A stretch of 64,000 bases of DNA, from positions 1,095,501 through 1,159,500 of the forward strand of contig LANB01000001.1 of assembly GCA_000964245.1 (NCBI GenBank), given 5' to 3'. The position numbers and the translations under genes were made by a program. A model generated the notes under the pieces. The model was not told the origin of the DNA, did not search any database, and saw nothing but the letters and a program-made list of their open reading frames with translations. The DNA is from Cellvibrionaceae bacterium 1162T.S.0a.05. GTDB taxonomy: Bacteria; Pseudomonadota; Gammaproteobacteria; Pseudomonadales; Cellvibrionaceae. Of this stretch, positions 57,836-64,000 are shown one piece after another (the stretch's first letter is position 1; each line of letters starts with the position of its first letter).

Positions 57836-58693
57836 ATGCTATCAACATTTCTACGATCGGTTTTACTCCTTACCCTTTTTCTGCTTGTAACAAGCTGTTC
57901 GTCAACGCGCGTTGCCTATGGCTTTCTGGACTGGGCAATCAGCTGGCATATTGGAAAATATGTCGATCTGAACAGCGAGCAAAAGAAAATCAGTAAAGCG
58001 GCAATTGATAAGTTCCACTCCTGGCATCGCAAAAATCACCTACCCCTTTACGCCGACTATGTCAGCGGTTTAAAAACTCGCTTACTCAGTGGCAATATTA
58101 CCGGCGAACAAATACATGCCGAAACCGATCAGCTTCAAATTTATCTTGATGCTTGCATAGAACAACTTCTGCCTACCTTTGTTGATCTCGCTGCAGACCT
58201 CAGCGACCAACAAGTTGAAGGCCTGAAGAAAAACCTGAAAAATGAACGCGAGAAATACAAGAAAAAGTACATGGATGTTAGCGACAAGAAAAAATACAAA
58301 CTGCGTGAAAAAGAGCTTGCAAAGCATTTGGAACGAGTACTGAACAAACTGACCGACAAGCAGGAAAAAGGCTTGCAAACGTGGGCTCGTTCGCTAATAC
58401 CTTATGAAAAACTCACCTACGAACAACAAATTGATTGGGCCGAACAAGCAGAAGAGGCCTTGCGTTACCGGGACAACCGACAAGAACTGGAAAAACGCAT
58501 TCGCGGTTTAATGTTTTATCACAGCGAAAACTGGGGCGAGGAGGCCGAACGTATTCTCGATACCAATCAGGCGCTTACTTACAACTACATCGCCAGTGTA
58601 TTTAATTCCATGGATGGCAAACAGCGCGCCTATCTCGAAAAAACTCTCGATGGCTACGTTCGTGACTTTCAGGCCTTATCTTCAGCCGAATAA
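57836..58693 (+). CDS. DUF6279-type lipoprotein
   Basis: 285 residues; lipobox LLVTSC near residue 21. The rest is alpha-helical and strongly charged, with a long Lys/Glu-rich stretch (about 130-175, KNLKNEREKYKKKYMDVSDK). YGFLDWAISWHIGKYVDL is the conserved N-terminal motif I associate with DUF6279 lipoproteins of gammaproteobacteria. Function unknown. Its ATG follows the lnt stop by one base, so translation is coupled to the enzyme that finishes lipoproteins. Its last 25 bases overlap the convergent gene at 58669. Confidence 0.85.
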   Translation: MLSTFLRSVLLLTLFLLVTSCSSTRVAYGFLDWAISWHIGKYVDLNSEQKKISKAAIDKFHSWHRKNHLPLYADYVSGLKTRLLSGNITGEQIHAETDQLQIYLDACIEQLLPTFVDLAADLSDQQVEGLKKNLKNEREKYKKKYMDVSDKKKYKLREKELAKHLERVLNKLTDKQEKGLQTWARSLIPYEKLTYEQQIDWAEQAEEALRYRDNRQELEKRIRGLMFYHSENWGEEAERILDTNQALTYNYIASVFNSMDGKQRAYLEKTLDGYVRDFQALSSAE

Positions 58694-59607
58694 GACATAC
58701 CCATACTCAGCCAGGATTCCAGCATCGCCTCGTTCCACTGTCGAACAACGCTAAAGCCTTCATTTACAACAGCCCAGTAAATATCAATCAGCTCTGTTGC
58801 CAGCTTGAACAGTTGGTGCGTATTCGTTTGAATGGTACGACCACCGAGGACATCATTATCGACGGTCTCCAGTAAATAAATCAGTTTGAATTCGATCGTT
58901 TTGATTTCCGGCAACCGGCTGACGGCGCCATCAAGAATTTTTGCCAAGCGCTCGCTTTGATGGCGCAGCTTTTCATTTTGTTGGCGCGCACACTGAAGTA
59001 CGTAGCGCAGTTTACGGTCGTTGGAAAAGTCCACCTCACCCGAAGCGGTCATATACGTCGACAAGCCGCGTACGCGTGCTATCTGCTCAATCATATCGGG
59101 CAGCTCCTTGCCGACAAAATTTAATAATTCGATTTGTTTGAAAATTTGTGGATGCGCAACCGTGTCAATTTGACTGGCGCTTTCGAGAGGTTTTTCCAAC
59201 TCCTTGGTAAGACCGAGAACAATATTTTGTAATTCTTCAATAAAATGCGAATGCAATTCAAAATTATCGCTAAGCTTGTCGTCTTGCCAATCCTGGCGGA
59301 TGGTGCGCCACGAAAGCAAAATACTTTCTTCTTGCTGGCGGTTAATTAATTTGCCACTGCGTGCAACAAACGCTTGCAGAGCGGCGATACGGCGATCCAA
59401 TTGATACTGCAAAGAGCTAAAGTTTTCCCGAAAGCCCTTATTACCGCCGATCAAAGCCATGGTCATACCGCGGTGAGTTTGCACCGCCTTGATCAATTGG
59501 TTTAGTTGGAAGATCAGCCCGAGAGCGTCTTCCCGGCGGCGAAAGTCTTCACACAAAGCATTAAATGCGCTTTTTTCTTCGTAAGGCAATATTGAAGGTT
59601 GATTCAT
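58669..59607 (-). CDS. NIT-like all-helical sensor protein
   Basis: 312 residues from ATG 59607 (MNQPSILPYEEKSAFN). It has no membrane segments and is entirely helical. Two motifs recall nitrate/nitrite-sensing NIT domains: VQTHRGMTMALIGGNKGFR in the first half and IEQIARVRGLSTYMTASGE in the second, giving the paired (R)GxS/T pattern of a two-bundle protein. NIT domains usually sit in kinases or regulators; here no output domain is attached, so it may act by protein contact. The ribosome site is weak. It overlaps the upstream convergent lipoprotein gene by 25 bases. Confidence 0.65.
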   Translation of the reverse strand: MNQPSILPYEEKSAFNALCEDFRRREDALGLIFQLNQLIKAVQTHRGMTMALIGGNKGFRENFSSLQYQLDRRIAALQAFVARSGKLINRQQEESILLSWRTIRQDWQDDKLSDNFELHSHFIEELQNIVLGLTKELEKPLESASQIDTVAHPQIFKQIELLNFVGKELPDMIEQIARVRGLSTYMTASGEVDFSNDRKLRYVLQCARQQNEKLRHQSERLAKILDGAVSRLPEIKTIEFKLIYLLETVDNDVLGGRTIQTNTHQLFKLATELIDIYWAVVNEGFSVVRQWNEAMLESWLSMGMSYSAEDKA

Positions 59608-59979
59608 TTCCAATTTCGTACTTTGTTAATACCGCGCTGGCTCAGCCTGGACGCATGCTGCATTGTTAATTAAATTCAACGTTGGGCGGAGCCTTCAACA
59701 CGAACCTTACTGTAGAAGTCCCTTACCTGTCTTTCCAGGCCCTGTATCGTTTTCCTCACGCGCATGGTTGGATCTCATTCGCATAAGTTTGAGATAGCAA
59801 ACCCTGTACCGTTTTATACTCTTTTTGTTAATTCAGCCTGGAGCGACCCAAAATAAAGCCTTCCAGCCCATTCACGGGGAGGTAGACCCGACAATTTGCG
59901 CACAAGTAAGCCCCAGGATAAGTCGCACCTGCACCATTCTGGGTCATCTAAATTCTTCGAAACGCGCTCGAGTGCAAGG
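59608..59979. other. 372-base region between the NIT-like and binding-protein genes
   Basis: Both flanking genes run leftwards. There are two near-copies of a block CTTTGTTAAT...TCAGCCTGGA (around 59620-59651 and 59821-59842), 191 bases apart. The only reading frames are a few dozen codons long; a 29-codon minus-strand frame has no convincing start site. The region probably carries the promoter of the NIT-like gene. Confidence 0.5.
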
Positions 59980-60888
59980 TTACTTGACGTCGAACCATAG
60001 CTCCCTCCGCTCTACAGGCGTTCCTTTAGGCAAGAAGGAATTGTCGATTCGGTAGATTTTGCGTTTTTCAAATTGCGCTTTTGCAATGGTTTCTGCGAAG
60101 GTCTTATTGAATAGGGCGTCAAAGGAACCGTCAGCAATTGCTCGCTCCAGGCCGGTTTCCAGTACCTTGGCCAATTCGCGGTTTTTCTTGTCAACGAACA
60201 TATAGAAAGCCGTTGGATAGACCAGGGCGATATGCTGATCCACCACAACATCCTCCCCTGAAAGATAATGCTCCTCCCCCCAAATCTCGATGATCGAACG
60301 AGGAAAGTAGTCAAGCCTGTTGCCGCGCAACATATTTAATAAATTGATTGGGCTCGTGGATTCAACAATATTGAACTGATGAGCATAGAGTATAGGCGTA
60401 TCGGGCCAGTCAGAACCCTGACCCAGGCGCAGCGATTTGAGTTTTTCCAATTCATCGATTTCGCTAAAAAGCTGTTGATCACCGCCCCGAATAAAAAAGA
60501 GCCGCCAGCCAATCAAGCCTTTGTGGATGGGGATGCGGATCGGCAAAGCAAGGGATTCGCGCTCCTTACTGGTGTGCATCCAGTTCACATCATACAGACC
60601 CCTCGCCATATTTCTGACATTACGACTGCTGGTGATCACATCCTGGCCGATTTTCACAAGCTCAAAACTTTCACCTGACTTCTCCATCGCAAGCTTCAGG
60701 ACGTCTTGCCTGTAGTCTTGTACAAATTGGTGGGGATAGTCCGGCTCATTGTAGGTAGGGAAGCGGATGGTGTAGCGCGGTTCCTGATTTGCATGCGCAA
60801 GGCACGAGAGCGCCCACAACAGAGCAAGCACACTATTTAGCGGCCATACGTACCCGGATTTATGGCTTCTTGCAGAATCTCTATTCAC
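59980..60888 (-). CDS. Orphan periplasmic solute-binding-like protein, paralog 2
   Basis: 302 residues from GTG 60888. Signal peptide of about 35 residues (VLALLWALSCLAHA). It shares, with the protein at 49272-50207, the ordered blocks G-W-R-L-F-FIRGGDQQLFSEI, LEKLKSLRLGQGSDWPDTPI, NLLNMLRGNRLDYFPRSIIEI and AIADGSFDALFNKTFAE. No transporter membrane or ATPase subunits are nearby. The ribosome site is poor (GGGAAA just ahead). Its ligand is unknown. Confidence 0.78.
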   Translation of the reverse strand: MNRDSARSHKSGYVWPLNSVLALLWALSCLAHANQEPRYTIRFPTYNEPDYPHQFVQDYRQDVLKLAMEKSGESFELVKIGQDVITSSRNVRNMARGLYDVNWMHTSKERESLALPIRIPIHKGLIGWRLFFIRGGDQQLFSEIDELEKLKSLRLGQGSDWPDTPILYAHQFNIVESTSPINLLNMLRGNRLDYFPRSIIEIWGEEHYLSGEDVVVDQHIALVYPTAFYMFVDKKNRELAKVLETGLERAIADGSFDALFNKTFAETIAKAQFEKRKIYRIDNSFLPKGTPVERRELWFDVK

Positions 60889-60947
60889 TTTCCCGGTTTC
60901 TCCATAACAGCGCTATAGCAGGCCTTTTTCAGCGTAATCTGCGGCAT

Positions 60948-61247
60948 CTATCCACCTGCAATCGCCCCAACCACAAGCACCGGGCTTAGCCCTTCAATCA
61001 CGTCTTGTGGGAGAGCTGTCTCCAGGGGCTGGTGGGAGTAATCGCGCTCGCAGGCGAACAGTCGTACCATGGGTCGCCGCTCGCCCGTTTGCGCATCCCG
61101 AATTTTACCTTTGAGCGCCGGGTATTGCTTCTCCAGTACAGTGAGCATGGAATCGAAGGTTAGGGGCTCAGGCACCTCCAGGAATATCAACGCCTTCTCC
61201 AGTTTAGCCAATTCACAGAGTGGAGCGGGCAAAACAACCTGAATCAT
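60948..61247 (-). CDS. MoaD/ThiS-like small protein with C-terminal Gly-Gly
   Basis: 99 residues ending [10 protein letters not shown]. The terminal Gly-Gly, the length and the [17 protein letters not shown] strand-turn match the beta-grasp MoaD/ThiS fold, whose C-terminus is adenylated by MoeB/ThiF. Its start codon overlaps the stop of the BNR-repeat gene by four bases (ATGA). I do not know a defined pathway for this BNR/MoaD-like pair, but pairing of a BNR-type propeller and a MoaD/ThiS-like protein is a recurrent arrangement in my recollection. Confidence 0.75.
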   Translation of the reverse strand: MIQVVLPAPLCELAKLEKALIFLEVPEPLTFDSMLTVLEKQYPALKGKIRDAQTGERRPMVRLFACERDYSHQPLETALPQDVIEGLSPVLVVGAIAGG

Positions 61248-62431
61248 GACAGAGTTTGCACCTCAACCGAGAGCACCGCGGGCAAATCACGGACAATGGC
61301 CTGCCAGTGGTCACCCCCATCCGGTGAACAGTAAACCTGACCGCCCGTTGTGCCAAAATAGATCCCGCAATTTTCAAGCTGGTCTGTCGCCATGGCGTCC
61401 CGCAAAATGTTAACAAAGCAATTTTCTTGCGGCAGCCCTTGCGTCAGTGCCTCCCAATTCTCGCCGCCATTGCGGCTGCGATAGACACGTAGTTTTCCCT
61501 CCGGCGGGAAGCGTTCAGCGTCGCTTTTTAAGGGAATGACGTAAACGGTATCCGGGTCGTGGGCGTGCACCTCTATTACGAAGCCAAAGTCACTCGGCAG
61601 GTTGCCACTGATTTCATACCAGGAGTCACCGCCATTGTCGCTGCGCAAAACATCCCAGTGTTTTTGCATAAACAAAACATTGGGACGCGCAGGGTGCATG
61701 GCGAGCCGATGCACGCAATGGCCAACTTCTGCCGTGGGGTTTGGAATGTAACTCGAGTGCAAGCCCTTGTTGATAGGTTGCCAACTGCGGGCACCATCAC
61801 TGGTGCGGAAGGCACCCGCTGCCGATATGGCTATATACATTTTGCTCTTGTCTTTCGGGTCCAACAAAATGGTGTGCAAACACATCCCCCCCGCACCAGG
61901 TTGCCATTCGGGACCGGTGCCATGACCGCGCAAGCCACTTAACTCACGCCAGCTATTGGCACCATCTTCACTGACAAATAAGGCGGCATCCTCGACACCA
62001 GCGTACACGGTATCAACATCATCAAGCGCGGGCTCAAGATGCCAAACGCGTTTAAATTCCCAGGGGCGTTGACTGCCGTCGTACCACTGGTGCGAACCCA
62101 GTGGTACGGTTTTCTCATCATAAGCAAAATTTTCACTTTGTCCTTTCGGCATCCCGTCCTCTGTCAGCGGGGACTCGCCCTCATGCAGGCCCATTTGCCG
62201 CCATGTGCGGCCACCGTCATCCGAACGCTGAATAACCTGGCCGAACCAACTGGAACACTGCGATACATAAATACGGTTCGGATCGACTGGCGAGCCTTTC
62301 ATATGGTAAATCTCCCATCCCGCAAAATGCGGACCGGAAACCTCCCACGTTTGTCTCTGAGTATCCGAAGTTAAAATAAACGCGCCTTTTTTTGTTCCTA
62401 CCAGCACTCTTACTCCGCCTGTTGTTGCCAT
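61244..62431 (-). CDS. BNR/Sortilin-like beta-propeller (exo-sialidase-like fold)
   Basis: 395 residues from ATG 62431 ([18 protein letters not shown]), which has AGGGTGA ahead; the frame is open 19 codons upstream. Several Asp-box motifs (S-x-D-x-G-x-T/[47 protein letters not shown]) mark a multi-bladed propeller. No signal peptide, so it is cytoplasmic. The usual sialidase catalytic residues are not evident, so a glycosidase role is doubtful. It is coupled to the MoaD-like gene. Confidence 0.82.
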   Translation of the reverse strand: MATTGGVRVLVGTKKGAFILTSDTQRQTWEVSGPHFAGWEIYHMKGSPVDPNRIYVSQCSSWFGQVIQRSDDGGRTWRQMGLHEGESPLTEDGMPKGQSENFAYDEKTVPLGSHQWYDGSQRPWEFKRVWHLEPALDDVDTVYAGVEDAALFVSEDGANSWRELSGLRGHGTGPEWQPGAGGMCLHTILLDPKDKSKMYIAISAAGAFRTSDGARSWQPINKGLHSSYIPNPTAEVGHCVHRLAMHPARPNVLFMQKHWDVLRSDNGGDSWYEISGNLPSDFGFVIEVHAHDPDTVYVIPLKSDAERFPPEGKLRVYRSRNGGENWEALTQGLPQENCFVNILRDAMATDQLENCGIYFGTTGGQVYCSPDGGDHWQAIVRDLPAVLSVEVQTLS

Positions 62432-62594
62432 AACAATCACCCTGGTTAAAGATAGCGACCCCAAACTACAACACAGAGGCTCCACCATTTTGAATATGGA
62501 TATTAAAAATATGTCACCGCTGACTTTCCCTGGTAACAGCCATATTCATTCAGCTTTGAAATGAAATCAACGAGAAAGAGACGACCGGGGGCGG

Positions 62595-64000
62595 TCAGGA
62601 ATCTGTTTTTATTCGGTTTAGAAGGGACATTAAATTTTCATTGTTGACGGGCTTGTACATATAGCCATCCATTCCCGCATCGCGCGACTTTTCGAGATGT
62701 TTTTCCATCGCATGTGCGCTTAATGCATGAATCTCTACTGGTTTGCCATTCGCGCGTTTGTAATCCATTGCACGAATATTTCTCGAGGCTTCCCAACCAT
62801 CCATTTCGGGCATTTCACAATCCATGAGGATCAAATCGTAGGGTGTTTCTGTTTGTTTTTCACACGCTTGCACAGCAAGCAGCCCATTTTCTGCAAGATC
62901 GGGCTCAATACCTGCCTTGTTTAGCAAACCGCGAATAACAATCTGGTTCACTGCATTGTCCTCTACAACAAGGACTTTAATATTTGCGAAACTGTTTTCA
63001 TCTTCTTCGTCACCGGCCAATAAATCGCTTTGTGCTTCTCCAAGCGGTTTCAGAAGTTTTAACAGGCCCTCTCGCAATTCGTAATTTGATATAGGTTTCT
63101 CAACGAAAAGACCCACACCACTTTCTTCGAGTTTTTCCAGAGAGTCGGCACTTTTCACTGCGCTTACCAATAAGATCTTCGGCATTTTTGTGCCGTGTAA
63201 ATCCTTGAGCTCCTTACACAGGCTAATGCCATTGGTATCCGGCAAGGCAATATCCACAACTGCGACGTCATAGGGGTCATTACTATGAAGGCCATCAGCA
63301 ATTAAAGTTCGCGCCTGATCACCAAAAGCAACAGTCTCAACACGCATGCCCCAACCTTCAGTAATTTCGTAGATTAGCTCGCCAAAAGCCGAGTGATCAT
63401 CCACCACCAGAAGTTTTTTATCCTTTAACAATTCTGCCGTTTCTTCCTTATCGACTCGCTTATCCTTTTCATAGAGCGTAAAGGGAATATCAACTTCAAA
63501 AGTCGAACCCTTGCCGACACGACTGCGCACTCGAATATCCCCACCCATCAATTCAGCAAGCTGTTTGGAGATTGTCAGCCCCAAACCTGTGCCACCATAT
63601 TTTCGGGTTGTGGATTTATCAGCCTGACTAAAGGGTTGAAACAAACGCGCCAATGCTTTTTGATCAATACCGATGCCGGTATCACTAACGGTAAATCGAA
63701 TCACCCGTTTATTTTGTGCTTCTACACGCACCTCATCAACACGTAACACCACTTCGCCCTGATGAGTAAATTTAAAGGCATTGGCAATCAGGTTATTTAA
63801 AATTTGTTTTATTCGTGTCGCATCACCGAGGACCCAGCGTGGACACGCGGTATTAAAAACAGGCAACAAGGCAACGCCGGTTTCTCGCGATTTAAATGAG
63901 AACATGGCTGCGCAATCATCAACCAGTTTTTCCAGATTAATTTTGCGCTCTTCCAGCTCAATTTTGCCCGCTTCGATTTTAAGCTGGTCGAGAATGCCAT
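62595..64000 (-). CDS. Hybrid sensor histidine kinase, HATPase-REC-REC (5' end cut)
   Basis: The gene continues past the right edge. Translating through the edge gives ILDQLKIEAGKIELEE, the end of HisKA. HATPase_c follows with NNLIANAFKF, DTGIGID and YGGTGLGLT. REC1 has KLLVVDDHSAF, AVVDIALPDTNG and EKPI. REC2 has LVVEDNAVNQ, ILMDCEMPEMDG and YKPV. Both receivers keep the phospho-Asp and the Lys; no Hpt domain is attached, so phosphate must leave to a separate protein. The N-terminal sensory part is outside the window. Confidence 0.92.
   Translation of the reverse strand, partial: GILDQLKIEAGKIELEERKINLEKLVDDCAAMFSFKSRETGVALLPVFNTACPRWVLGDATRIKQILNNLIANAFKFTHQGEVVLRVDEVRVEAQNKRVIRFTVSDTGIGIDQKALARLFQPFSQADKSTTRKYGGTGLGLTISKQLAELMGGDIRVRSRVGKGSTFEVDIPFTLYEKDKRVDKEETAELLKDKKLLVVDDHSAFGELIYEITEGWGMRVETVAFGDQARTLIADGLHSNDPYDVAVVDIALPDTNGISLCKELKDLHGTKMPKILLVSAVKSADSLEKLEESGVGLFVEKPISNYELREGLLKLLKPLGEAQSDLLAGDEEDENSFANIKVLVVEDNAVNQIVIRGLLNKAGIEPDLAENGLLAVQACEKQTETPYDLILMDCEMPEMDGWEASRNIRAMDYKRANGKPVEIHALSAHAMEKHLEKSRDAGMDGYMYKPVNNENLMSLLNRIKTDS

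Noticed and set aside
59608-59979. 29-codon minus-strand frame (MRVRKTIQGL...)
   Set aside because: No convincing ribosome site, no recognisable motif, and short frames are expected by chance in 372 bases.

Overview
The window is a stretch of gammaproteobacterial chromosome, most likely from a marine or soil Cellvibrionaceae-type bacterium (the Cellvibrio, Teredinibacter and Saccharophagus group). Two things point there. The housekeeping gene order (mreBCD-rng-yhdP facing gatCAB; hemA-prfA-prmC facing a TPR lipoprotein, lolB, ispE, tRNA-Gln, prs, rplY, pth, ychF; miaB-phoH-ybeY-corC-lnt) is the one I know from Pseudomonas and its relatives. There is also a secreted GH45 endoglucanase with CBM2 and CBM10 modules joined by long poly-serine linkers, a hallmark of cellulose-degrading Cellvibrionaceae. 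The species assignment is inference.

Layout. 1-2.5 kb: a FIST-domain (NosP-like) sensor overlapping a sensorless hybrid histidine kinase that runs off the left edge. 2.6-11.6 kb: yhdP, rng, mreD, mreC, mreB and a small unknown gene, all on the minus strand. 11.8-16.2 kb: gatC-gatA-gatB, a PA4642-like gene and cysZ on the plus strand. 16.3-25.5 kb: an accessory block with the GH45 cellulase, a REC-REC-GGDEF-like response regulator, rhlB, a UDP-glucuronate epimerase, a TonB-dependent receptor and a secreted protein ending in a CBM2-like module. 25.7-39.7 kb: moeB, then three plus-strand genes (alpha-2-macroglobulin, pbpC and an AT-rich HExxH/TPR protein) lying where prmC would normally adjoin moeB, then prmC, prfA and hemA. 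40-47.2 kb: TPR lipoprotein, lolB, ispE, tRNA-Gln, prs, rplY, pth, ychF, tRNA-Met. 47.3-52.2 kb: a UbiC-like protein, an aminotransferase, an orphan periplasmic binding protein, a small secreted protein, a YbfF-type hydrolase and DUF1820. 52.3-58.7 kb: miaB, phoH, ybeY, corC, lnt and a lipoprotein. 58.7-62.5 kb: a NIT-like protein, a second orphan binding protein paralogous to the first, and a coupled BNR-repeat/ubiquitin-like (MoaD-type) pair. 62.6-64 kb: a second hybrid histidine kinase cut by the right edge.

The strongest non-genic signal is a pair of intergenic palindromic elements at 9710-9823 and 44303-44431. They share a detailed architecture: a 9-bp outer stem, a conserved 3x3 mismatch, a 20-bp stem, a one-sided 24-nt bulge of conserved sequence and a 10-bp inner hairpin. 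Ten stem positions differ between the copies and all ten are compensated. Two further non-coding oddities are a 13-bp degenerate tandem array filling the spacer in front of pbpC, and a 15-bp tandem array running into the start codon of the TPR lipoprotein. I see no CRISPR array, IS element, phage genes or rRNA genes.
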